NCBI RefSeq assembly: GCF_033958435.1
Contig: NC_134137.1
Coordinates: 179,441,501 to 179,505,500 of the forward strand
Source: Carettochelys insculpta
Lineage: Eukaryota; Chordata; Testudines; Carettochelyidae
Direction: 5' to 3'
DNA: 64,000 bases
Position 1 is the first letter of the stretch. Each line of letters begins with the position of its first letter. Shown in pieces: positions 12,138-23,011 of the stretch. Below the pieces are notes generated by a model. The model did no database searches and had not been told where the DNA came from. It saw only the letters and a program-made list of their open reading frames with translations. Position numbers and translations under genes: made by a program.

Positions 12138-12204
12138 GCGGGGCGGGGCGGGGCGGGGCAGGCTGGGGTGGCGCGGGGCGGGGCAGGGCGGGGCAGGGTG
12201 GTGG
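12138..12204 (+). repeat. (GGGGC)n G-rich tandem array
   Basis: About a dozen G3-G4 runs separated by one to four bases, on the plus strand. The array can in principle form G-quadruplexes. Both short open frames across it are artefacts. Confidence 0.9.
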
Positions 12205-12899
12205 TTTATGCACACAGTTCTGCACAAAAATAAATATTTAATTTCTCCGTGATGCCAGTCAGTTTGAGGTCCACAAAGGGCTGTTTCTGCACTCATGAAG
12301 TTTATGAGAGTTTTGCCATTGGTGTCAACTGGTACAAGATCAAGACTCAAATGTCCATTCTCTCTTGCTTTATTGTACATCTTCTTGAGTGCTGTTCTTG
12401 TCAGTTGATCTATAACTTCTGCAAGAAAGCCCTGAAGAGGCTGCTGAGTCCAAGCCAGAGTGTGTTACTTGTTTCACGAATTACATATTCATTACAATAA
12501 AAAGCGGTGCTCCATCTGCTCTTGTGAGTCAGAGGATGCAAGTGCCCATTATTGTTTTCTGCGGGTGCTCTAGTTGTGTCTGTTGTATGTTGTTATGCAT
12601 CAGTACTATGAACATTGTCCAGGTGCTCAAAATACAGCATTCAAAATATGCCCTTGGTCTTTCACTCTGATCCAGTGTTGTACGTGCCTGTGAGTCCCCT
12701 ATTTTTCAGACATCTCTGCTGTGTCTCTACTATACCAGTGCTTTTAATTTTAATTTTAATTTCTGGAAAGTGGAACACACCTGACTTGGTGGTGAGTGGT
12801 CCCTGTGACATTGCACTTATAAAAACAATGCTACTGAAACAACTACTTTTTAAAAAATGGTGTATGTGTGCTTGCAACATCGGGCCATGTCCGCAGTTA

Positions 12900-13100
12900 C
12901 ACATCTCATAGAGCTGGAGGGAACCTTGGGAGGTCACTGCATCCAGTCCCCTGCCCTCTTGGCAGGACCAAGCACCATTCCCTGATAGTTTTTTTAAATA
13001 TCTATTTGCCACAGACCCCTAAATAGCATCCTCAGCCATTGAGCTCACAACCCTGAGCTCAGCCAGCGAACGCTCAAGCCACTGCACTATTCCTCAGCTT
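12900..13100 (-). repeat. Turtle-type tRNA-derived SINE
   Basis: On the minus strand it has a degraded tRNA-like head ('gggttgtgagctcaa' -type B box), then 'ggtcctgccaagagg' and 'gacctcccaaggttccctcc', ending in 'agctctatgagatgtg'. Same family as at 37434, 52530, 53444, 53700, 54890 and 58450. Confidence 0.8.
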
Positions 13101-13499
13101 GTCCTGAGAGGCTGTATTAACAGTTTAAATGATCTCTTGTGACTGGGAAAATTTGTTCATGGTGTGATGCTGGCATATGTGCTGCCCATAGAACCAAGGG
13201 AGGCAGGCTGCACCAACTTGGCGTTGTAAGAAGCTCAGTTTTTCTGAGTGACTGGCCACTGCCACAAGGTATTAGGACATCAGACACGGTGTAGAGAGAC
13301 AGGAGGAAATTAGTTTCTTGATATAAGATGAAAAAATCTAAATCATCTTATTTACTTTTTGAAGATCTTCCTTGGGCTGGTGACATTGCTGCTTCTTTTC
13401 AGGACATACGGCGTTCAGTCCCTACTGAATTACTCATCTCTGAAAACTGGGGGCCATAAAGCTTTGAGCCAAGAACACAGCTCTCTGCCACAACTGACC

Positions 13500-14390
13500 T
13501 CAGACAACATCATATTTTATGGATTGGATTATGCGAAAAACAACAAGAGGACACCAGAGAGGTATTCAGTGGACCTTCTCTCATCGATTAGAGGATATCG
13601 ATTTTGCTGATGACTTTGCTCTCCTGGCACATCGGCATGAGCATATGGACAGCAAAGTTGCAGCACTGGATAGCGCTGCCTCAAAGGCAGGCCTGAAAAT
13701 CAGTAGATGTAAACGTAGAACTATGACGGTCAACCACACTAAACAAGACAACAACACTTTAGGGGGAGAGACCCTCGAAGACGTCAAACAATTTACTTAT
13801 GTGGGTAGTGTTGTGAATAAAGATGGTGGCACTGACCTAGACATCAAATCCAGGATTGGCAAAGCCACAGCAGCATTTCAAACTCTGTGGCCAGTATGGA
13901 GATCACACAACATCTCTGTCGAAACAAAGCTGAGAATCTTCAATTCAAATGTAAAGTCCGTCCTGCTGTGTGCCTGTGAATCATGGCGCACCACAAAGTC
14001 CTCAACACGCAAACTGCAGACGTTTTTGAATAGATGCCTGAGGTACATATTACAAATAAGATGGCAAGACAATGTCACGAATGAACATTTGTGGACACGA
14101 ACAGGCCAAGAGCCAGTGGGGATCCAAATAAAAAGGAGAAAATGAGGATGGCTGGGACATACTTCGAGGAAACCCCCATCCAGCATTGTTCGACATGCCC
14201 TGAAATGGAATCCTCAGGGGAAACGCAGCCGAGGAAGACCCTGAATAACATGGAGGAGATCTACAGTCACAGAAGCACAAGAACTGGGATATTCATGGGG
14301 CCAGACTGAAGCCATTGCCCAAGATAGAACCAGGTGGAGGAGCCTTGTGGATGACCTATGCCCCACTTGGGGTTCACAGGTTTAACTAAC
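13500..14390 (+). mobile_element. LINE reverse-transcriptase C-terminal fragment
   Basis: Coding similarity to a non-LTR retrotransposon: the RT motif DIDFADDFALLA (FADD in place of YADD) near 13598, then QFTYVGSVVNKDGGTDLDIKSRIGKA near 13790, CESWRTTKSSTRKLQTFLNRCLRYIL near 13970, and after a frameshift near 14143 a GRPRITWRR-type block and a WRSLVDDLC-type end near 14350. 5'-truncated and frame-broken, so dead. RTE-like clade is my best guess for the WRS-N-TKLR-IFNSNVKSVLL style, held loosely. Confidence 0.75.
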
Positions 14391-15145
14391 TAATCATGTT
14401 CTGCGTGGAGCTTGATTTGTACTTTTTGTAATTTCTGACAGGATTGTTTGTTCTTTTTAAAATAATCTGTGTATCTGGTAAGGATGTATTTGGTTCTACT
14501 GCTAATACTTATCCCAAACACCCACTGGGGTTGTGATTTACCCTGATCCACCCGCTGCATTTGTTGAGACCTGTCCACGTGCGTGCATTAGGAACGTGTG
14601 TGAAGTGGAAAAGTCACACACTGGACTCCTGGTTCACAGGGGCTATTTGAATGTTAATAGCATTCCAGATGGCCCAGTCACAACCATGGAGGTAAGGTAA
14701 ACACAGCCATTAAAAGATAATAGTCACAAGGAGGTAGGAGGAAGGTTATCCAGGGATCTTTAAGCTGAGTCATTCAGGATGTTCCTGCAACTTCATGTGC
14801 GCAGTGGCAGCTAGCATTTCAGTGGCTCAGGCTTCCTAATACTGCCAGGAAAGGGACTGGAGAGGAAATGGCTTACTCTCTTCAGTCAGGAGTAATCTTC
14901 TTCACCAGGTGAGGAGATGATATAAAACAGCTCTGAAGGGAGAAAGGTTCCATTTGGGACAGGCAAGCTGTCTGGAAGGTAAGAGGAAGGTCTGAACTGG
15001 GGATGCAGCCTACCCTGCTCTTGGGTCTGGAGAATGAGCTCTTCCCTGGATAAACCATATTCAGTACTGCTGAATGGCCTTGCTTCGATTAAAGAGTAGT
15101 GCTGGTCTGAGGGAACTTTCTCTAGGGCTTGCCTCAGATGTTTGA
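14391..15145. other. Intergenic, nothing recognised
   Basis: No coding signal or named repeat seen. Confidence 0.4.
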
Positions 15146-15355
15146 TAAAACAAACCAGCAGTCCTGTAGCAGTTTAACAAAATGATATATTAGGTGATGA
15201 GCTTTCATGGGGCAGACCCACTTCTTCAGATCAGAAGTGAGTCTGTCGCACGAAAGCTCATCACCTAATAAATCATTTTGTTAGTCTTTAAACTGCTACA
15301 GGGCTGCTGGCTTGTTTTGTTAGAATACAGACTAACATGGCTACCTTTCTGTTAC
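15146..15355. repeat. Inverted pair of Penelope-type tails (second example)
   Basis: 'ggtgatgagctttcatgggg' on the left and 'cgaaagctcatcacctaata' on the right are reverse complements within two arms of about 85 bp that meet near 15230. A 'tacagactaacatggctacc' extension follows the right arm, as in other tails of this family. Confidence 0.7.
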
Positions 15356-15494
15356 TGTTCAGATGTTTGATGTTTGACTTCTTTTTATTTTGGTTCTTCA
15401 TTGTCTATTTTTCTTTAAAATAAGCATCACTTTGGTTTTATATATAAATTAGCTTTGACTGTTTTATAGCGGAGAATCAATAGATGGGGCGAGA

Positions 15495-15580
15495 TCCTCA
15501 GCTAGTGTAAATCAGCATGAAAGGCAGTGGAGCTACACAGATTTGTGCAGAGCCAGCTGAGGATCCGCACGGTAATATCC
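15495..15580. repeat. Palindromic 'gatcctcagctggtgtaaatc' repeat
   Basis: 'gatcctcagctagtgtaaatc' at one end and 'agccagctgaggatccgcac' at the other form imperfect inverted termini. Related pieces occur near 55540-55640 and 62190-62230. It is an old foldback-type element shared among reptiles, by my recollection. Confidence 0.5.
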
Positions 15581-16805
15581 TCAGGGACAAGAGAAGGCAG
15601 TGAGTTGCTGGTCATACAAAAGAGAGAAATGGCGGCTGCTGTTTACAAAGGATGTCAGAGAGGGTTCCATGTGTACGGAGTGGGCACTAATCAGACAAAA
15701 GAACTTTCAGATAACTTGGCACCAGCACAGCTGTCAATGGCTTTGAACAGTGGTAGAATACAACTCTTGTTCACCTGTGGCACAGTATTACTATTATTAC
15801 TGCCATTGTTTGTTATTTGTTGGATACGAATACCTACCAACCCCAATCACAGATCGAGGCCCCATTGTGCTAGATATTGTTCACTCATGTTAGTAATGCC
15901 ACGGACTGCAACAGAGCTGTTTGGCAGCTATGTGAAAAGAAAATCCCCTCCACGGAGTTTTCTGCTTTCTTTACCAATGCAGTAGCCAATATATCCACCT
16001 CTTGGTTTTTGCACAAGCCCTTTGCTGTTTTGCTGGGAAGTTCAGTGCACAGAGGAATGATGTTAATGCTTGTAAGATGTACACAGGATTTTTTTCAGGG
16101 GAAAAGGCAATACACTGTGTTTATTAAGAACGTAATAGTAAAGCAGCTAGGCTATGCTTATACCACCCGCCCACCCTCGCACACAGACACACTGTTCCAC
16201 TAGTCGAGGTTGTAGTTACTAGTCCAGGGTTCAGATCACTCTGGTGGCCAGACAGATTGATTCTGGGTAAGGAGGAGTGAGATTTTACTGATCATGACAT
16301 GGTGCTTCAGGTGGTATGAAATTTTGGTAGGGTGAACCCCGAAGAAATGGCAAAGCAGCCCTTTTACACCAATTTAGCCTCAATGGGATTAGTAAGTTTT
16401 ACATTGTTATACTGTAATTAATTGCCATTTGACCAGAGATTATTTTTTGTATTTTTTTTAATATTACAGCTACCTTGTCCCAGTTGATAGGTATTTGCCT
16501 TATTTTTTAGAGTTGTTAATTTGTCCTTTATTCACACTTTAATAGGGTTATACAGCAATTTTCAGACACCTGTATGTCTGTTCTTGGCTTTTTCCTACAA
16601 CATCTGATTCAGTGATGGCTTTTATACTTATTTTTTAATACACGTTTCTTATTTACACATACAAAACAGGATTGTTTTTTGTTACACAGATACAATATAA
16701 ATATTTAAGCATGAACATTACATTTCAATTTAAAAACAATTATTACATTAAATTATTACAACATTAACTTACAATTTAAACAAAACAATTATTAAATTCT
16801 TACTT

Positions 16806-17165
16806 CAAAACAAAAAGCAGTCAAGTAGCACTTTAAAGACTAGCAAAATAGTTTATTAGGTGAACTTTCGTGGGACAGACCCACTTCTTCAGACCATAGC
16901 CAGACCAGAACAGACTCAATATTTAAGGCACAGAGAACCAAAAACAGTAAGCAAGGAGGACAAATCAGAAAAAGAGAATCAAGGTGAGCAAATCAGAGAG
17001 TGGAGGGGTTGTGGGGGAGGTCAAGAATTAGATTAAGCCAAGTATGCAGACAAGCCCCTATAGTGACTCAGAAAGTTCCTGTCCCGGTTTAAACCACGTG
17101 TTAATGTGCCGAATTTGAATATAAAAGCCAGTACGGCTGTTTCTCTTTGAAGAACGGTGCAAAAG
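16806..17165 (-). mobile_element. Penelope-like element 3' fragment
   Basis: Minus-strand order: an upstream region rich in A/T with 'ctttgaagaacggtgcaaaa' (its complement strand), then the 'gaagaagtgggtctgtccca' and 'ttagtctttaaagtgctact' tail ending near 16806. Matches the tails at 11755-11964. Confidence 0.55.
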
Positions 17166-17598
17166 TTGAAATGAACTCTCTGTTACATTCTTACTTATTT
17201 TACAATTCTAATTTTTAAAACAAAACAAAATGGCAATCAAAAGGGTTTATGCCTGCCTTGAAATCAACTTTAATCACAAAATTTTGGCTAATGCGTCTTT
17301 GCCAATGGTACACTTAGACCATTCCTCTCTGCTTTTAAAAAGGATGGCTAGCAGAGTACAACAAATTATAATTATAAAATACATGCATGCATTTAATAGT
17401 TAAACCGCTACACTTTTTTTTTTTCACTGTATCCTAAACTGATTTTTTTCTACTATACTGGAAGATTGTGGCCAGTATTTACCTTGTGTGGTGCTTACAT
17501 GCTTTGATTTGTGTTTACATTAGTGTCAATTTAGAACGGTCTTCAAGGAAGCAGAAAGCATGAAATACATTCCTTATAGTTGTTTTCTCTATTTTTAG
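17166..17598 (+). other. Sequence upstream of the KCNE-like coding exon (intron 3' end)
   Basis: AT-rich, with a pyrimidine tract and 'ctatttttag' acceptor at its end. No upstream exon of the gene was identified. Confidence 0.5.
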
Positions 17599-17612
17599 AG
17601 CGGAATTGTAAA

Positions 17613-18038
17613 ATGGATTTCAACCACTCAGAAACCCAGTCTGTCTTGGGGAATTTGTTCCAGACGTATTTGGAAGAGAGAAAACATGTTAGGCACAATA
17701 ATTTCACCACCCTAGCCTTGAAGGAGCAAGAGGAGATAACAGCTTCTTTTTACATCCTTATCGTCGTTGGCTTTTTTGGCTTTCTTCTTTTCTCCCTGAT
17801 GATCAGCAATATGGTTTCCAGCAAGCGTGAAAATTACATTGACTACCTCTATTCTGGGAAGTTTAACAACCACGGAAGTGAAAGAGGATTTCATAGAAAA
17901 GAAAGCAAAGGCATGTCAGTAACTATTAGCGACAGAGTCACGGTGGACTCCAACCACACTAGGGAATGGCAAAAAACGGACAGCAATAACAATGAGCCGG
18001 AGGTACCAAATCAAGAACTGGCTCTGGAAAACATATGA
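17613..18038 (+). CDS. KCNE-family potassium channel beta subunit, divergent KCNE1-like paralogue
   Basis: The 141-residue protein is a single-pass membrane protein of the KCNE type, a family that modulates gating of voltage-gated K+ channels such as KCNQ1. Seen: an extracellular N-terminus with N-glycosylation sequons at N4 (NHS) and N30 (NFT), one membrane segment at about residues 45-67 containing GFFGF (53-57), then a basic SSKRE stretch (69-73) and a hydrophilic C-tail of about 70 residues. The coding region is one exon. A pyrimidine tract and AG acceptor at 17597-17598 lie 14 bases before the ATG, which has a good start context (A at -3, G at +4), so I start at 17613 rather than at the in-frame ATG at 17580, which lies in intron sequence. 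GFFGF and two N-terminal sequons resemble KCNE1, and the synteny is that of KCNE1. However, the SKK-x-EHSNDP block shared by KCNE1 and KCNE2 is absent (here SSKRENYIDYLY), and the C-tail is longer and unrelated. It may be a tandem KCNE1 paralogue or the KCNE6 class. Family assignment is firm; the orthologue is not. Confidence 0.88.
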   Translation: MDFNHSETQSVLGNLFQTYLEERKHVRHNNFTTLALKEQEEITASFYILIVVGFFGFLLFSLMISNMVSSKRENYIDYLYSGKFNNHGSERGFHRKESKGMSVTISDRVTVDSNHTREWQKTDSNNNEPEVPNQELALENI

Positions 18039-18411
18039 AAGGGTATTTGGGGACCTTTTTAAAAGAAAGAACATGAATCAGAACATGATTTTATGGTTCA
18101 CAGCCATGAGACAGTGGTAGTCCTGGCTAATGACAGACCATAGCCCAGGCCAGAATGGTGCAAGCTTCTCATACAGAGCTGTGAAAGCACCTCCTCAAAC
18201 CTGATATGCAACAATTTTGGTAGATCAGCGCTGGCCCTGTGCAGAACTGACTAGAAATGAAGTCCAAACTCACGTGACTCTTTTGTATCCTGGTTTGTAA
18301 TGTGCTTTTATATTGTGTGTCTCAAAAGAGCAAAGCAGCTCCCTCCTTATGTTCCTGTCTTGACAATGCATGCAGTAGGGGTTTTGCTAGTTCTGTTGGC
18401 ATTATTGTTGT

Positions 18412-18448
18412 TGTTATTATTATTATTATTAGTTAGTTAGTTAGTTGA
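18412..18448 (+). repeat. (TTR)n / (AGTT)n short tandem repeat
   Basis: A TTG/TTA run followed by four AGTT units, inside the likely 3' UTR of the KCNE-like gene. Confidence 0.9.
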
Positions 18449-18488
18449 GTAGCAGCAACCATCTCTTTGTGGCTCTGTGCTATGCACA

Positions 18489-18494
18489 AATAAA
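18489..18494 (+). terminator. Candidate poly(A) signal for the KCNE-like gene
   Basis: An AATAAA hexamer lies about 450 bases after the stop codon, on the coding strand. It is the first canonical hexamer I noticed downstream and gives a 3' UTR of plausible length. The site is inferred; no transcript end is visible. Confidence 0.45.
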
Positions 18495-19084
18495 GACTGT
18501 CAACAATCTCTGATGCTATGATCTCAGACAGGACTATGATGAATCCACAAGTTCTGGTCTGTTTCCCACCCCACCCCGTGCCCCCACCAGTTTCTGGGGA
18601 ATAAACCATTTAATGTGCCAGATCCAGACCCACAGTTCTACTGGGGCAGACTCCAGGCCTCCAGGTCTCTGAGACTAGTCATACCACAAGAGTGATTCCT
18701 GACTTTCTGTGGCTCCCTGAAGTGGATCAGATGAACCAGACTCTTGGAGGAGACCTGGACTGTGCCCCTTCAGGGTGCAGTGACACCAAGAAGCCTTCTC
18801 CAAACAAGGCAGCAGGTTATTAGTCGCTTGGCACACAGCCTCTGTTAGTCTTTAGGTTAGTAACCAGAGGTAGAGATTAAGCCACAGTCCATTCTGGTCA
18901 GGCCAGTGCCGTAAGCTAGCCAAGCTGTGATAGCATCCATCCTCTTCCCCCCTCTGTTTCCTTTAGTCCCTGGTGAGAGCTGCTGAGACCATCTAAGAAG
19001 ACAGCCCTTCCTCCAGCCACCTGATACCTTTTCTCCTTTGGTCTCCAGTTCATTTTGCATATCCCACCAGATGGGGTGTCCTGC
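18495..19084. other. Intergenic, nothing recognised
   Basis: No gene or named repeat seen. Confidence 0.4.
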
Positions 19085-19235
19085 TGCTAGGTGTTGATTG
19101 AAGAGTGGCCATGTTAGTCTGTAGCTTCCCACCTAACAAGCAGTCCTGTGGCACCTTAGAGACTAACAAAAGTATGAGGTCATGAGCTTTCGTGCATTAA
19201 ACCCACTTCAATTTCCACAGAAACCCATCTGAGGT
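19085..19235 (-). repeat. Penelope-type tail fragment
   Basis: It contains 'agcagtcctgtggcacctta' with 'gagactaacaaaagtatgag' and 'atgagctttcgtgcattaaa', which match the tail family in inverse orientation, plus 'ggccatgttagtctgtagct' at its far end. Confidence 0.6.
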
Positions 19236-19689
19236 AGTGGGTCTTACACAGCAGCTATTTCTGTGCAACTCAGCCTGGTGTAGAACCAGCCACCACTTGG
19301 TGTGGGACGGGGAGGTGAAGTGATCACCTCTCATCAGGTGCTCATTCTTTCTTCTGTCAGCCTTCGTTATCCTGTGCTGACATCTGCCATGGCATCCTTC
19401 CCAATTGCCTGGGACCATATGCTGGAGTACCAAAGAACTGGCTGCCTTGGGTTTGCTTCCACCTGTCAGAGTCAGCGTTCCCTGTAAGCTGAGTGCTTGG
19501 GCAGCCGTCCAGGAGAGACTGAGGTGCCACCCAGCTGATTAGCAGAGCACCCACAGCCACCCTCGGAGGCACCATGTGTTTCTATTGGTGGTGCACAGGC
19601 CTTGCTGCACATAATAAAATGCATTATGCAAGTGGATGGAAAAAGAGGGAACACTGATCAGAGTCCTCTTTCTTTGCTGCATGGAGCAG

Positions 19690-20359
19690 AGAGATAGACA
19701 ACTAACGATGTAATCATCATCATCTTTACCATCATCAGCCACAACCAGGGCTCAGAACCAGTTAGTGTCTGATGCCTCCCTCACTATTTCCTTCCATCTT
19801 TCCCTGTCCAGTGCAGAGTGGCTTAATTTCTGTAGACTAGCTCTGCACCAATTCTCTGTGGGGTTTGCCTCTCCTATTCAAACCGTCCATTATGCTGAAT
19901 ACCAGGGTCTTGATTTTTCATTTGTCTTTTATTCTGCAGATATATCCGAATAGCTGTAACTTCTGTTGTATAGCCTTTTGCAGTAGGTTCTCTTTTGGCT
20001 GTATTTTCCAGTGTAATTCCTCACCGGTGAAGATCTTTCTATTACAACGCCTCTCGAACTCCAACATCCTCTTCTTCAAATCTTTCACTATCACCCATGT
20101 CTCACATCCGTACAACATGCTGCTGAATACACACATTTTCAAGACGCTCAGCTTTGTTCTGAAGCTGATCACTTTGCTTTTCCAGATCTTATCCATCGCC
20201 TTCAAACTTGCTCTTGCTTTCACTATTCTAGTCACTATTTCCTTCTTACAGTCTAGATCGTGTTATGTTGCTGTCCAGACACGTGAACTTTTCTGCGTTC
20301 TCTAGTTCCATCCTGTCTGCGCTGATCTTCCTTCCTATTTCCTTATTTCCAAATACCAT
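19690..20359 (-). mobile_element. LINE, 3' part (split by an LTR element)
   Basis: Minus-strand translation gives the RT C-terminal region MLYGCETWVIVKDLKKRMLEFERRCNRKI (about 20050-20140) and further degraded sequence to a (GAT)n-like tail near 19720. The upstream part lies at 23419-23640. The two halves join at the ACCAT target duplication of the LTR retrotransposon. Several stops and shifts show it is dead. Confidence 0.7.
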
Positions 20360-20763
20360 TGTGATGGAGTGGGATGTGTGTGAGACAGGCAGAGCAGCCC
20401 ACAGCAGCTAAGGATGACCCCCTGAGACTGTAACCTAAGCTGGCAGGTAACACCTCTGCCCTGAACAAAGAGCAGGGAGGAGCTGAGGGGGTTTTGAATC
20501 GAAGGCAGCAGTTAGAAGCAGGGGGAGAGAGAGCTGGAAGGCAGCCAGCCTGGCTGAGGGGGAAGCTACACCCCAGAGGGGCACCCCTCCGGCTCCTCTC
20601 CCCAGGATGGTTGGGATGACTGTCTCTCTGCCGGCTGTACTGACTCCTCTGTACTGAGCTGTGCCTCTGTTGCATAATAAACTTCCTGTTCTACCTCCTG
20701 AGTGAGAGTCACTCCTGCCTGCGGACGGGGTGCAATGCTTAGGGACCCCTGAACCCTATCATA
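20360..20763 (+). repeat. 5' LTR of the Gmr1-like element
   Basis: Starts TGTGATGGAG and ends CCCTATCATA, aligned to the 3' LTR throughout, including 'agcagcccacagcagctaag', 'gaggggcacccctccggctc' and an AATAAA signal ('cataataaacttcctg') near 20676. The final CA is mutated to TA. Confidence 0.88.
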
Positions 20764-21300
20764 CTGGTGTCAGAAATGGGGTGCACTGCACCTGTGGATG
20801 AGCTCCCAGCAGCAACTGACTGAATGTAGTAGAAGGAAAGAGCCTCACAAGAGGCAGGGGTGCTGAAGGTGGAACAAATCTATTTTTGGTAACCTCGTGG
20901 TGCTGCAGCTTCTGCCGGTGAGTTAATACCCCAGGGGTATGGCAGGGAGATGGATTGTGCCCAACTCTTGAAGGCAGACTTTGTGAGTCTGTGCAGAGAG
21001 AGGGGCCTGACCATAGGGAACGTGACCAAGGCCCAGCCGATTGCCCAACTGGAAGAGAATGACTGATCCAGGGGGCCAGATGCTGTCCCGCAGGAAGTGG
21101 CCGGTCACCCCTTGGGAGCGTTTCAGATTCTCAAGCAGGAGCAGGGGCTCGATGCCATCAGACAGATGTGGTGCCCGCCAGGTTGTGCTCAGTTAGCAGT
21201 GGTCCATCCAGACAGAGTCCCCGGTGGAAGAGCTGTGATGGTTGGAGCTCGAGGTGCAATTAAAGGAACTGGAAGCCCAGGAATGGGAAAGAGAGGATGA

Positions 21301-22059
21301 GTGCCAGGAATGGGAGAGAGAGAGCGTGAGCACAAGCCCCAGCAACAGAAGAGACAGCGGGAAGAGAGAGAGCAGGAGCAGACCATGGAAAAGATGGGAC
21401 ATGAAGAGGCTCCAGCTGCGGTGAGCAGGGAGAGGGCCAGGAGGCCCTGGATGGCCAATCACTTGGAGATGCATGTGATGGCCCAGTGTCAGGACCTAGG
21501 AGACATGGATGGGTTTCTTACCTCCTTTGAGCGAGCCAGCAAGTTGCATGAGGTTCCCCCAGCCAGATGGCTCCGACAGCTCACCCCCTTGCTGGATCAG
21601 GTGGCCATAGCAATGGTCAGACAGCTGAAGGGGCTGCAGCCTGGGGACTATGAATGGGTCTAACAGGCCCTTCTGCATAAGCTCGGGCTGACTCCTTAGA
21701 CGTACAGGAACAAGGTCCAGGAGGTGCAGAAGAGGCCAGAGGAAACCTATGTAGACGTGGCCTCCTGCCTGACACAACACTACCAAAAGTGGGTGTTCAG
21801 GATGGGAGCCCAGTCCATAAAGGACCTGGTCAAGCTGATGGTCCTGGAATGGTTCTGTGAGATGTACCCACCTGACCTGAGGATGTGGCTCAAGGACCGG
21901 AAGCCAGGGGACTCACACAGCATGGGGAAGCTGGTGGATGAGTTCACAGACAGTCAGGCCAGGTTTGAAAGGGATTCCCAGAGGGACAGGGAATTCCTGA
22001 GAGACAGGGAGTCCCAGAGAGACAAGGAATCCCGGAAACACCAGTTCCTGGCTGTATGA
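21301..22059 (+). pseudogene. gag remnant with SCAN-like capsid segment
   Basis: One reading frame runs from about 21301 to 22059 but is broken by a TAA at 21661-21663 and a TAG near 21700. The N-terminal part is rich in charged E/R/Q residues. Then comes FLTSFERASKLHEVPPARW, and after the stops VDVASCLTQHYQKW and LMVLEWFCEMYPPDLRMWL followed by KDRKPGDSHSMGKLVDEF, which matches the LLVLEQFL...LP-EL-WV-EHRP pattern of SCAN domains. SCAN domains are known to derive from the capsid of this retroelement group. A charged R/D-rich tail precedes the zinc knuckle. Confidence 0.8.
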
Positions 22060-22379
22060 CAGAGGGGATCACTTATGGGGTGAGCCCAGGAAAGAGGGGC
22101 CAGCCATCCAACCCCCAGAGGGCCAGCCAGGGCCTGGATGGAGCAGCCGGCCCGAGGGACACAAGACCCGGGCTGTTATCGCTGTGGTCGGAAGGGGCAT
22201 AGATCATCCTAGTGCCCCAAGTTCCCAGACATGTGGAGTAGACCGGGGGCTCATGGAGTCAACTGGGTGGAGTCCCAGAAGCCAGAGGGGCTGGCGGCCA
22301 AGGCAGGTGGTGCTGACAGTGTGTCCTCTGCTTGGGCCGAGCTGGCCCCACAGACCAGCTCCTCAGGGGGCCCAAATAC

Positions 22380-22980
22380 ACAGGTCTCAGTTTATGGAGT
22401 GGGGGCAGGACTGCCAGAGATTTGTGCCCCACTTTAGTTCCATCGCAGCCCCCCTCACAGAGCTATGTAAGAAGGGAAAGCCTGACAAGGTGGCCTGGAC
22501 TGAGCAGGGCCAAGAGGCCCTCTGTGTGCTGAATGAGGCTCTGGCTAGGGTCCCAGTGCTGGCAAATCCAGACTTCAACAAGCCCTTCATGGTGTTCACT
22601 GATGCCTCAGACGTGGGGCTGGACGTCATGCTAATGCCGTTGAGCAGCAAGGGGAAGAGACACCCCATCGTGTTCCGGAAAAGGAAGCTGCTGCCCCAGG
22701 AGCAGAACTACTCAGCCATAGAGAAGGAATGTCCGGCCATAGTGTGGGCTCTGGGGAAGCTGCAGCCATACCTGTTTGGGCGGCGTTTCACCATATACAC
22801 AGATCACTCACCCTGACCTGGCTGCGTCACATGAAAGGGGCCGACGCCAAGCTCCTGTGGTGCAGCCTGCTCCTGCAGGACTACGACATGGAGGTGGCCC
22901 ATGTCAAGGGGAACAACGTCATAGCCGATGCCCTGTCATGCAGGAGAGCCCCGAACTTCCTCACGTCGCTGGCTAAGTGA
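22380..22980 (+). pseudogene. pol remnant: RNase H domain
   Basis: Ty3/gypsy RNase H signature: FTDASDVGLDVML (catalytic Asp), IEKECPAIVWALGKLQPYLFG (catalytic Glu), FTIYTDHSP, then after a one-base shift near 22812 TWLRHMKGADAKLLW and VAHVKGNNVIADALSCRR before a TGA at 22978-22980. The RT thumb end (FVPHFSSIAAPLTELCKKG) is present; the RT catalytic core is deleted between the zinc knuckle and here. Confidence 0.82.
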
Positions 22981-23011
22981 CCCTGCTCAGTTCAGTCTGG
23001 AAGTGGAGAGA

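Noticed and set aside
17580..17612. Longer N-terminus for the KCNE-like protein starting at an upstream in-frame ATG
   Set aside because: These codons lie over a pyrimidine tract and an AG splice acceptor, so they are intron; the ATG at 17613 has a better context and family-typical position.
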